A DNA stretch of 20,860 nt from Chitinophagaceae bacterium UBA2791 (lineage in GTDB: Bacteria > Bacteroidota > Bacteroidia > Chitinophagales > Chitinophagaceae). The position numbers and the translations under genes are program-made. The notes below the pieces were generated by a model. That model was not told the DNA's origin. It made no database searches and saw only the letters and a program-made list of their open reading frames with translations. The stretch lies in the NCBI GenBank assembly GCA_002352105.1, contig DEHV01000015.1, positions 110,227-131,086 of the forward strand. The letters run 5' to 3'. Positions 6,961-14,495 of the stretch are shown here, in pieces (positions within the stretch are counted from its first letter, which is position 1; each line of letters begins with the position of its first letter).

Positions 6961-8067
6961 ATGACGCGGGAAAAAGTATTGGAAGCGTTGAAGACAGTGC
7001 AGGAGCCGGATCTGGGGAAGGATATTGTGACCTTGAACATGGTGAAAGATATCGTTGTTGAAGAAGATAAAATTTCATTCACGGTTGTACTGACCACGCC
7101 GGCCTGTCCCCTGAAGGACCTGATCAGGAATGCCTGTGTCCGGGCCATCCATGATGCGGCGGGTAAGGATATCCAGGTGCTGGTGAATTTTACCGCTAAT
7201 ACTTCCAGCATCCGGGTAAACGCCGGTACAGCGCTTCCCAAGGTGAAAAATATCATTGCCGTCGTAAGCGGCAAGGGAGGGGTGGGCAAGAGTACGGTGG
7301 CCGCTAACCTGGCACTGGCATTTGCCCAGGGGGGCGCTAAAACGGGATTGATGGATGCCGATATCTATGGACCCAGCGTGCCCATCATGTTTGGGATAAG
7401 GGGGGAGAGACCGATGATGATACAGCAGGGCGGCAAGGGCATGATCGCGCCGATCGAGCGGTTTGGGATCAAGCTGATGAGCATCGGTTTGCTGGTGGAC
7501 GATAAAAACGCGGTGGTTTGGAGGGGGCCAATGGCCAGCAGCGCGATACGGCAGTTTATTACAGATGTTTATTGGGATGAGCTGGATTACCTGGTGGTTG
7601 ATATGCCGCCCGGAACGGGAGATATCCATTTGACCCTCCTGCAGACCGTACAGGTAAGCGGGGTGATCATTGTCACGACCCCGCAAGAGGTAGCGCTCAT
7701 CGACGCCAAAAAAGCAATTGCCATGTTTGGACAGGCGCAGGTAAAAGCGCCGATCATCGGGCTGGTGGAAAACATGAGTTATTTTGTGCCGCACGGATTG
7801 GAGGGTAATCCGGAAACCCGGCAGTATATTTTTGGAAAGGAAGGAGGGCGGCGGCTTGCAGAGGAATTCGATATCCCGTTCCTGGGCGAGATACCGCTGG
7901 TCCAGGCCATCCGCGAAGGGGGAGACCATGGCCTGCCGATCATGATGACCGACGACGAGAAGGCAAAAGCCCCCTTTAGCATTTTTGCCGCCAAAGCGAC
8001 CAGGAATATCGCGATCCGGAATGCCAACATCCATGCCGCGGCGAGAACAGAGGCGGTAGAACAATAA
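6961..8067 (+). CDS. mrp: Mrp/ApbC family Fe-S cluster carrier ATPase
   Basis: A P-loop ATPase of the Mrp/NBP35/ApbC family that carries iron-sulfur clusters to apo-proteins. The N-terminal MIP18/DUF59 domain (about 4-75) keeps its conserved cysteine in TTPACPLKDLIR (C49). The ATPase domain has the deviant Walker A S103-GKGGVGK-S111, then DADIYGPSVPIMFG, a VVDMPPGTGDIHLT segment and TTPQEVALIDAKKAI. The ENMSYFV stretch, where E. coli Mrp and NBP35 have a cluster-binding CxxC, is followed here by PHGLEGNPETRQYIFG without cysteines. As far as I recall this is usual for Bacteroidota Mrp and not a mutation. Divergent from the minus-strand pair at 6805. Confidence 0.93.
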   Translation: MTREKVLEALKTVQEPDLGKDIVTLNMVKDIVVEEDKISFTVVLTTPACPLKDLIRNACVRAIHDAAGKDIQVLVNFTANTSSIRVNAGTALPKVKNIIAVVSGKGGVGKSTVAANLALAFAQGGAKTGLMDADIYGPSVPIMFGIRGERPMMIQQGGKGMIAPIERFGIKLMSIGLLVDDKNAVVWRGPMASSAIRQFITDVYWDELDYLVVDMPPGTGDIHLTLLQTVQVSGVIIVTTPQEVALIDAKKAIAMFGQAQVKAPIIGLVENMSYFVPHGLEGNPETRQYIFGKEGGRRLAEEFDIPFLGEIPLVQAIREGGDHGLPIMMTDDEKAKAPFSIFAAKATRNIAIRNANIHAAARTEAVEQ

Positions 8068-8107
8068 CAACCCACTATGCGGATATAGACAGACGTTGCC
8101 ATAAGAT

Positions 8108-8170
8108 ACGGATCATGCGAAGATGACCTGTAAGCAGGGCGCGCTGTTCCACTGAACTACCCGGTGATAT
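8108..8170 (-). pseudogene. tRNA-like remnant
   Basis: On the minus strand from 8160 the sequence reads GTAGTTCAGTGGAAC, which is the D-arm of many bacterial tRNAs (GTTC stem, AGTGG loop, GAAC return) but about 3-4 nt short in the loop. It continues with GCGCGCCCTGCTTACA, like an anticodon arm with CTTACA as in a tRNA-Val(TAC), then GGTCATC and TTCGCATGATCC, a distorted T-arm. The 3' side of the anticodon stem appears deleted and no seven-pair acceptor stem or CCA can be drawn. I therefore call a decayed tRNA or tRNA-derived fragment and not a working gene. Chance similarity is possible. Confidence 0.35.
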
Positions 8171-8210
8171 TACCGGGAACAGGTATAAAGACTTTAATAA
8201 AATTATTTAA

Positions 8211-8996
8211 ATGGATATTTCGCTTAAGGGAAAGACGGCGGTGGTCTGCGGAAGCAGCCAGGGAATAGGACTGGCCGTGGCGCAGGAGCTTGCGGGCCTG
8301 GGCGCAACCTGCATACTGCTGGCAAGGAATGAAAAAACGCTCAAAGGCGCTGTGGCGCAACTGCCGGCTGCGCATCAGCAACAGCATGGCTACCGGGTTG
8401 CCGACTTTTCTGAACCGGAACAGGTGGGCAAGGCGGCGAATGAGATCAGCCGCGAAACAAGCGTTCATATACTGGTTAACAATACGGGCGGACCCGCTGC
8501 CGGCCCCATTATTGAAGCCGATGAAAAGTCCTTTCTTGCAGCCTTTAGTCAGCATATCGTCTGCAACCAGCTATTGGTGAAGGCATTTTTCCCGGCGATG
8601 AGATCGGCGGGTTATGGAAGGATCATCAATATCGTTTCGACCTCTGTGAAAATACCGCTCCCGAATCTCGGCGTTTCCAATACCATTCGCGGAGCCGTCG
8701 CTTCCTGGGCCCGGAGCATGGCCAATGAGTTGGGCGAATATGGCATTACCGTAAACAATGTATTGCCCGGGTTTACCGACACGCAACGGTTGAACAGCCT
8801 TATCGAGGGCAATGCCAAAAGATCCGGCAAGCCTGTCGATGATATCCGCGAGGCCATGATCAGGGAGATACCTTTAAAGCGTTTTGCCAAAGCAGCTGAA
8901 ACCGCCGCGTTGGCGGCGTTCCTGGCTTCTCCCGCAGCGGCCTATATAACAGGAACAAGTATACGCGTAGATGGGGGCCGGACCGGCAGCATCTGA
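8211..8996 (+). CDS. SDR-family protein with atypical active site
   Basis: A 261-residue short-chain dehydrogenase/reductase fold. The cofactor-binding GSSQGIG (14-20) and NNTGG (90-94) are intact, and the end has the family's ITGTSIRVDGG. The catalytic tetrad is not: S143 is present, but the Tyr and Lys of YxxxK are replaced by S156 and R160 in NLGVSNTIRGAV, and the position of the usual Asn appears to be H115. The surrounding sequence is well formed, so this looks like a conserved subfamily and not a damaged gene. It would be named 3-oxoacyl-ACP reductase-like by similarity, but normal SDR chemistry is doubtful. The start is the ATG at 8211; no close operon partner, since pyrF starts 157 nt later. 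Confidence 0.85.
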   Translation: MDISLKGKTAVVCGSSQGIGLAVAQELAGLGATCILLARNEKTLKGAVAQLPAAHQQQHGYRVADFSEPEQVGKAANEISRETSVHILVNNTGGPAAGPIIEADEKSFLAAFSQHIVCNQLLVKAFFPAMRSAGYGRIINIVSTSVKIPLPNLGVSNTIRGAVASWARSMANELGEYGITVNNVLPGFTDTQRLNSLIEGNAKRSGKPVDDIREAMIREIPLKRFAKAAETAALAAFLASPAAAYITGTSIRVDGGRTGSI

Positions 8997-9153
8997 CGAA
9001 TATAAATACCTATGCCTGGCAATAACAGGTCGCAGGAAACGTCTCAAGAGTACGCGGGTTTCTGCGAAAACAAACGGGAAAAGCGGTTCGTCAGGCGTCT
9101 TGCGCAGCCGAAGCGGGGTTATTGCATCTAAAAAAGCGACGAATACATTAACT

Positions 9154-9969
9154 ATGACCAGAGCAGAACTGATAGACCAGATCCTTAGCAAGCAGAGTTA
9201 TCTTTGCGTGGGACTCGATTCCGACCTCGAAAAGATCCCTTCTCATTTAATGTCTGCGGAAGACCCGCAGTTTGAATTCAATAAGCAGATCATCGACGCC
9301 ACCAAAGCCTATTGCGTTTCTTATAAGATCAATACGGCTTTTTATGAAGCCAATGGCGTTAAGGGATGGGCTTCGCTGATGAAGACGGTCGACTATATTC
9401 CCGATACTCATTTTACCATCGCCGACGCCAAAAGAGGCGATATCGGCAACACTTCCTCGCAGTATGCCAAGGCTTTTTTTGAAGTAATGGACTTTGACGC
9501 GGTAACCGTTGCGCCGTATATGGGGGCCGACAGCGTAAAGCCCTTCCTGGAATATCCGGGCAAATGGACGATTGTACTGGGGCTGACCTCCAACGCCGGG
9601 TCGGCAGATTTTGAAATGCTGCCGGCAGGAGCGGGACTGCTGTACGAACAGGTGCTCGAAAAAGCTGCGACCTGGGGCCGCCCGGACAATCTGATGTATG
9701 TTATCGGCGCCACCCGCCACGAGATGATCGGAAAAATACGAAGCGCCTATCCCGAACATTTTTTCCTGGTTCCCGGCGTTGGCGCGCAGGGAGGAAGCCT
9801 TTCCGGGATTTCCCGGTCGGGTCTGAATAAGGATGCCGGTTTGCTGGTGAACGTCAGCCGCGCCATTATTTTCGCGGCTGACAAGGAAGATTTTGCCGCG
9901 GCCGCGGAAACTGCCGCTAAACAGTACCAGCAGGAGATGGCGGCATACCTGCGGGAAATAGGCGCGTAA
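9154..9969 (+). CDS. pyrF: Orotidine 5'-phosphate decarboxylase, type 2
   Basis: Catalyses the last step of UMP synthesis, decarboxylation of OMP, in the cytoplasm. The 271-residue product has the start CVGLDSDLEKIP and the catalytic D91-A-K93 in TIADAKRGDIGNT, with VAPYMGADSVKPFL and GLTSNAGSADFEML typical of the longer type-2 enzymes. The C-terminal phosphate-binding part is FLVPGVGAQGG. The reading frame is open upstream to 8971, but the ATG at 9154 begins exactly where family proteins do, and the upstream residues are low-complexity and basic. No other pyrimidine genes are nearby. Confidence 0.95.
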   Translation: MTRAELIDQILSKQSYLCVGLDSDLEKIPSHLMSAEDPQFEFNKQIIDATKAYCVSYKINTAFYEANGVKGWASLMKTVDYIPDTHFTIADAKRGDIGNTSSQYAKAFFEVMDFDAVTVAPYMGADSVKPFLEYPGKWTIVLGLTSNAGSADFEMLPAGAGLLYEQVLEKAATWGRPDNLMYVIGATRHEMIGKIRSAYPEHFFLVPGVGAQGGSLSGISRSGLNKDAGLLVNVSRAIIFAADKEDFAAAAETAAKQYQQEMAAYLREIGA

Positions 9970-10347
9970 GTCGTAACATTGATCCCGTACCGGCCAGTCG
10001 TTGTGCGTAACGGGCGCCCCGGAACAATGACAAATGACAAGCGGATGATCTTGCGAAATACCGGCTGATTTGTTTTGTTTCAACGATATCCGGAAGAGTG
10101 GAATTGATTAGCGTCATATAATTTGTTAAAGCGCGCCTGGAGCGGGTTGCCTACGGTCTGATTTTAATGAAGAATTTCGGTTTTGGTTCGGTTTTTGTTC
10201 GGTTGCGGTGGAATTTTTTATGATGAATCACGGTTTTACTGGTTTAAAACCCTAAGCCCGCTCCCATGAACAGTTATTCTTTTTTTCTTCAGGCTCCGGG
10301 GAAATTCAAGTAAGCCCAAACCTTGTCGTCTACAAACTTTATTTGTT
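9970..10347. other. 378-nt intergenic region
   Basis: No convincing gene on either strand. It contains a small hairpin, GGTTTTA (10232-10238) and TAAAACC (10245-10251) around CTGGTT, and the 11-nt tandem repeat listed separately. A weak promoter-like TATAATTTG occurs near 10118-10126, one base off the usual spacing. The stretch before 10348 is T-rich and may hold the promoter of the beta-helix gene, but I see no clean consensus. Confidence 0.6.
10176..10208. repeat. Three tandem 11-nt repeats
   Basis: TTCGGTTTTGG, TTCGGTTTTTG and TTCGGTTGCGG follow one another without spacers, with TTCGGTT shared by all three. The 11-nt period is about one helical turn. It lies 140 nt upstream of the beta-helix gene. 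Confidence 0.7.
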
Positions 10348-12291
10348 ATGAAACGATCTCCCCTTTTACTTCTAGTAATCGTTCTTTCAGCGGTATCTAC
10401 AGTTTCGTATAGCCAGGTTCGTATAACGATAGCCGGTTTAAGGTCCTCTGGTTCTCCCTCGAATGTTTATTTTATTACGGATCCGGGGAGAGAAGGAATA
10501 TTCTATCATGATAGTAAAGACATTACCAGCGCCGACAATGGGGGAACCATCATCGTTAGCGGCGCCAACCGGTTTAAGCGGCAGTATAGCGGGGCGATCG
10601 ACGGCCGTTGGTTCGGCATGGTCGGCGATTACAACGGAACCCGGGGAACCGACAATACCGATGCGCTGAACGCCGCCATCAACGCGGCGTATAAGGGACA
10701 AACGCTATTGATCCCGCATGGTCAGTACTGGATGAACAGCAGTATTACCCTGCCTTTGGCCAGGGCGAAAAAAGTGGTCCTCGAAATATATGGCGATATC
10801 TATTTTGCGCGGGGCGCGGGATTTGTTATTGAGGGGGATAACCAGGAATTCAGGAGCTATGGCCTTATTGCAGGCGGAAATGCGGGCGCTACTACCGAGT
10901 CGGAATACGCCGCCTATTCCGGTAATGGCCTTTATCTCAGGAACCTGATGAATTCCCGGATCGAAGTGAACGAGATCAAGGATTTTAAAAATGGCATCCT
11001 GATGGCGGGCGAAAGGACCGGCGGCCCGGAAGGCTGCCAGTACAATAGGATCACTTTTAGTTCCATCCATCATAATCATACGCAGATCAAGATCACCACA
11101 GGCGGCGAATCCGGTACCGATGGGAACTGGAACAACAGCAGCTTTTGGTATGGAGGCCAGGTAGGAAGGGGCACTCCGCTGGTCACCTACGGAAAAGGCG
11201 GTTGGTACGGCATCGTTTTTCATAAAGAGTCGGGTAGCAATGCCAAAGATCCGATGAATGGCCATGTATTCAATGAAGTAGGTTTTGAGGGGATAGAGAA
11301 GGCATTGGTCATGGACAATGCGCAGAACAATACGTTTATCGGGGGGCGCATGGAACCCTTTGGCAGCCGCTATGCGGTCGATCTGGATCCTGCTACCTGC
11401 TTAAGCACTAAGTTTATCGGAATGGCGCACCTGGAAGAAGGCCAGTTTGTCGAAGGACGTTTAGGTTCAAGAACGATCATTTCCGGCACCCCGCTTTGGA
11501 GCGGAACGACGACCCAGGAGCTGATGGGTTACCAGGCCATGAACTCGATAAATTCCGATAAACTGCTGGTGTTAACGAATAAGTACACGCCAACTAATTT
11601 CCTGGTGAATAAAACGCACGACCTGATCAGCCAAACCGGGCAGTACCCTACCGTTCAGGCGATGATGTACCGGATCAACGACGTTGTGCGGTCCGTGCCT
11701 TACAAGGGAACTTTTTTTCATGTTACGCCCAGCGTTTCGGAAAATTCGATTACCCTGCCGCCCAATATAAGCGCGGTACGGGTGGAAGCAACCCAGGCCA
11801 AGGAATTTAAAATTGACCAGGGAGATATGGCCATTTACGGCGAGAGTTTTATCGTGGAATACCTGTCGCCCGCCTACCCCATCAAGTTCCTCCGCGCGAG
11901 CGACAATAAGGAGATCATTCCCTCAAGCGCCTTTCCTTCCGGGGGCATTTACCGCTGCGTATGGGCCGATGGCCAGTATAAGGTGTCGAAAATGGGAGCT
12001 GAATTCAAGACCTTCACCCAGACAGGCCCCAGGTATACCATCGGCGACGGCATAGAAACGCATTATGTTAACTATCCCTATACCCATGCGGAATGTACGC
12101 TGCCGGATGCTGCGAAATGGCCGGGCCGCGTTATTGTCATTAAAAACCTGCAGGCGGCGTATAATGTGCAGGTAACCGGCATCGCCCCCAGCGACGACAA
12201 TATGATCGCCGGCCGGGGCGCGATCACCGTGAAAAGCGACGGCGAATACTGGAACGTGATCGGATTTTACAAACGGGGGTTCACGTATTAG
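10348..12291 (+). CDS. Secreted beta-helix (pectate-lyase-superfamily-like) protein
   Basis: A 647-residue exported protein with a signal peptide (about 1-22). After an N-terminal module (residues 35-85, DPGREGIFYHDSKDITSADN, GGTIIVSG) comes W88-FGMVGD94 and TDNTDALNAAINAA. This is the entry motif of right-handed beta-helix proteins of the pectate-lyase-3 / phage tailspike type, whose usual form is WFGAKGDGxTDDTxAI. Residues about 115-380 have the short repeating strands and N/G turns of a helix; about 440-640 form one or two further beta-rich modules. Likely binds or cuts a polysaccharide, but no catalytic residues can be assigned and no CAZy class can be claimed. No SusC/SusD pair or other glycan genes are nearby. 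Confidence 0.75.
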   Translation: MKRSPLLLLVIVLSAVSTVSYSQVRITIAGLRSSGSPSNVYFITDPGREGIFYHDSKDITSADNGGTIIVSGANRFKRQYSGAIDGRWFGMVGDYNGTRGTDNTDALNAAINAAYKGQTLLIPHGQYWMNSSITLPLARAKKVVLEIYGDIYFARGAGFVIEGDNQEFRSYGLIAGGNAGATTESEYAAYSGNGLYLRNLMNSRIEVNEIKDFKNGILMAGERTGGPEGCQYNRITFSSIHHNHTQIKITTGGESGTDGNWNNSSFWYGGQVGRGTPLVTYGKGGWYGIVFHKESGSNAKDPMNGHVFNEVGFEGIEKALVMDNAQNNTFIGGRMEPFGSRYAVDLDPATCLSTKFIGMAHLEEGQFVEGRLGSRTIISGTPLWSGTTTQELMGYQAMNSINSDKLLVLTNKYTPTNFLVNKTHDLISQTGQYPTVQAMMYRINDVVRSVPYKGTFFHVTPSVSENSITLPPNISAVRVEATQAKEFKIDQGDMAIYGESFIVEYLSPAYPIKFLRASDNKEIIPSSAFPSGGIYRCVWADGQYKVSKMGAEFKTFTQTGPRYTIGDGIETHYVNYPYTHAECTLPDAAKWPGRVIVIKNLQAAYNVQVTGIAPSDDNMIAGRGAITVKSDGEYWNVIGFYKRGFTY

Positions 12292-12362
12292 CATAAATAA
12301 GGGTTTCCTGCGTTTGCTATCTACGGGAATATTTGCCGATTTTTGTAATTAAACCTGATCAT

Positions 12363-13547
12363 ATGGCTGCACGTACGGATCTGTTTACGTCCCCCGATTA
12401 TTTTCTGACGGACGAATTGTTTACAGAAGAACAAAAGCTTATCCGTGAGGCCGTAAGAGCCTATGTTAAAAAGGAAATATCCCCCATTATAGAAGAATAT
12501 GCCCAACGGTCGGCCTTTCCCCGGCAGATCGTGCCGCAATTGGGCGCCCTGGGTTGTTTCGGACCGACGATCCCCCAGGAATATGGCGGCGGCGGTTTGG
12601 ATCATATCAGTTACGGGCTCATGATGCAGGAGCTCGAAAGAGGCGACAGCGGCGTGCGCTCTACCGCCTCCGTTCAGGGCTCCCTGGTGATGTATCCTAT
12701 TTTTGAATTCGGAAGCGAAGAGCAGCGTAAAAAATACCTGCCGCTATTGGCCGCCGGCCAATGGCTGGGATGTTTTGGTTTGACGGAGCCCGATCATGGA
12801 TCTGATCCGGCGAGTATGCAAACTGTTTTTAAAGATGCAGGCGATCATGTGGTATTGAACGGCGCCAAGATGTGGATCAGCAATGCTCCCGAAGCGCAAC
12901 TGGCGGTGGTGTGGGCAAAGGATGAACAGGAGGAGGTCCGGGGCCTGCTGGTGGAAAGAGGGATGGAGGGATTTACAACGCCCCTGACGCATGGCAAATG
13001 GAGCCTCAGAACGAGCTGCACGGGAGAACTGGTCTTTGATAATGTCAAAGTGCCTAAACAGAATATCCTGCCCAATGTAAGGGGATTGAAGGGGCCCCTG
13101 AGCTGCTTGACCAAAGCCAGGTACGGCATTTCCTGGGGCGCGTTAGGCGCTGCGATGGATTGCTATGACGCCGCCTTGCGATATAGCCTGGAAAGAAAGC
13201 AGTTTGGCAGGCCCATTGCCAGCTTTCAGCTCCAGCAAAAAAAGCTGGCCGAAATGATCACCGAGATCACCAAGGCGCAGTTGCTGAACTGGCGGCTGGG
13301 AACGCTGATGGATGAACACAAGGCCACGCCGCAACAGGTTTCCATGGCAAAGCGAAACGCCTGCGACACAGCGGCAAATATTGCGAGGGAAGCCAGGCAG
13401 ATACTCGGCGCCATGGGCATTACGGGCGAATACCCGGTGATGCGTCACATGATGAACATCGAGAGCGTGATCACCTATGAAGGAACGCATGATATTCATC
13501 TGCTCATCACCGGGATGGACATTACCGGTATCAATGCGTTTAAATAA
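12363..13547 (+). CDS. Glutaryl-CoA dehydrogenase-like acyl-CoA dehydrogenase
   Basis: An FAD-dependent acyl-CoA dehydrogenase of 394 residues that most resembles glutaryl-CoA dehydrogenase, which oxidises and decarboxylates glutaryl-CoA to crotonyl-CoA in lysine, tryptophan and aromatic breakdown. Shared with GCDH are GVRSTASVQGSLVMYPI (R99 matching the carboxylate-binding Arg), LGCFGLTEPDHGSDP, the ARYGISWGALGA stretch, RKQFGRPIASFQLQQKKLAEM and the catalytic base E373 in TYEGTHDIH. The substrate is inferred from these residues. The ATG at 12363 is used; a TTG at 12333 would add an unlikely tail. A near-consensus GATTTTTG (12338-12345) precedes it. The 3-hydroxyacyl-CoA dehydrogenase at 5268 could act later in the same route, but it is 7 kb away. 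Confidence 0.9.
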   Translation: MAARTDLFTSPDYFLTDELFTEEQKLIREAVRAYVKKEISPIIEEYAQRSAFPRQIVPQLGALGCFGPTIPQEYGGGGLDHISYGLMMQELERGDSGVRSTASVQGSLVMYPIFEFGSEEQRKKYLPLLAAGQWLGCFGLTEPDHGSDPASMQTVFKDAGDHVVLNGAKMWISNAPEAQLAVVWAKDEQEEVRGLLVERGMEGFTTPLTHGKWSLRTSCTGELVFDNVKVPKQNILPNVRGLKGPLSCLTKARYGISWGALGAAMDCYDAALRYSLERKQFGRPIASFQLQQKKLAEMITEITKAQLLNWRLGTLMDEHKATPQQVSMAKRNACDTAANIAREARQILGAMGITGEYPVMRHMMNIESVITYEGTHDIHLLITGMDITGINAFK

Positions 13548-13594
13548 TTGCATTTATATTAGCGTAAATTCGCAATGGTAAATATTGTACGCTG

Positions 13595-14104
13595 ATGAAG
13601 ATATTTCTTATAGGCTTTATGGGATCAGGAAAAACGCATTGGGGAGAGCGCCTTGCCAGAAGCCTGCGCATACCCTTTTTTGACCTGGACAAAGAGATCG
13701 TGGACAAAGAGGGCCGCAGCATACCTGAAATATTTGCGGAATCGGGCGAGGAGCAGTTTCGTATCGTGGAAAAGCAGCTCCTTGAATCCCTGATCGAAAC
13801 GCAGTCCTCCATGGTATTGTCCTGCGGCGGCGGCACGCCCTGTTTTTTTAACAATATTGAACTGATGAAAAAAAACGGGCTGACGGTATGGTTGAACACG
13901 CCCGTGGATATATTGATGCAGCGGCTGTTGAAGGAGAAGAACGAACGTCCTTTGCTGAAAAATATGGCCGATTCCGAAATGAAAGCCTATATTGTCCGTA
14001 AACTGAATGAACGGCGCCTGTATTATGAACAGGCCGATGTGATCCTGGAAAAAGACAACGATCTTTCCATTAACGATTTTATACAAAACATTCTTCATGT
14101 CTAG
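13595..14104 (+). CDS. aroK: Shikimate kinase
   Basis: Phosphorylates shikimate with ATP in the chorismate pathway. The 169-residue product has Walker A G7-FMGSGK-T14, shikimate-binding D32 in FFDLDKEI, R56 in FRIVEK, the CGGGTP loop (77-82), and the lid arginine R118 in NERPLL. Length is typical. It is 47 nt after the acyl-CoA dehydrogenase and overlaps the next gene by 8 nt, so it is probably co-transcribed with that gene. A TAAATTCG (13563-13570) is a one-mismatch -7 candidate. Confidence 0.95.
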   Translation: MKIFLIGFMGSGKTHWGERLARSLRIPFFDLDKEIVDKEGRSIPEIFAESGEEQFRIVEKQLLESLIETQSSMVLSCGGGTPCFFNNIELMKKNGLTVWLNTPVDILMQRLLKEKNERPLLKNMADSEMKAYIVRKLNERRLYYEQADVILEKDNDLSINDFIQNILHV

Positions 14105-14495
14105 GAACTTCCTGATTCTTGCTTCTTTGTTTTCCGCATTGGCGGTCATACTCGGCGCCTTTGGCGCGCACGGCCTGAAAAAAATACTTCCCCCCGATTC
14201 GCTGACGGCTTTTGAAACCGGCGTCCGCTACCAGTTTTACCATTGCTTCGCGCTGTTTATCACCGCCCTGGCCTTCGACAGGGGAAATAGAAAATGGATG
14301 AAGTATGCGGGATATTTTTTTATTACCGGCATCATACTGTTTTCAGGTTCGCTGTACCTGCTGACCTTTCTCAAGGCGGCGGATACTGTCGGGTTGAACG
14401 GCATCGGTATTATCACGCCGATAGGCGGATTGTTTTTTGTCGCGGGATGGTTGACGCTATCGATAGGGTTGGCCTATAAGGGAACCGTAAAATAG
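14097..14495 (+). CDS. DUF423 family small membrane protein
   Basis: A 132-residue inner-membrane protein of the DUF423 (YgdD) family of unknown function. The family signature is at the N-terminus: LGAFGAHGLK, then FETGVRYQFYHCFALF. Four transmembrane segments can be drawn at about 5-25, 44-62, 68-90 and 98-126, with the family's NGIGIITPIGGLFFVAGW in the last. Its ATG lies inside the end of aroK (8-nt overlap), which implies translational coupling. Its last 22 nt overlap the end of the convergent histidine kinase gene. Confidence 0.9.
   Translation: MSRNFLILASLFSALAVILGAFGAHGLKKILPPDSLTAFETGVRYQFYHCFALFITALAFDRGNRKWMKYAGYFFITGIILFSGSLYLLTFLKAADTVGLNGIGIITPIGGLFFVAGWLTLSIGLAYKGTVK

Noticed and set aside
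7780..7830. Loss of the CxxC motif in Mrp as a sign of decay
   Set aside because: The rest of the protein is intact, and cysteine-less versions at this place are, as far as I recall, normal in Bacteroidota.
7075..8070. 331-codon minus-strand open frame across mrp
   Set aside because: It is antisense to a clear Mrp gene, has a basic low-conservation product with no recognisable motif, and is explained by the codon bias of the real gene.
9247..10083. 278-codon minus-strand open frame across pyrF
   Set aside because: It lies opposite the well-supported PyrF frame and shows no domain or motif of its own.
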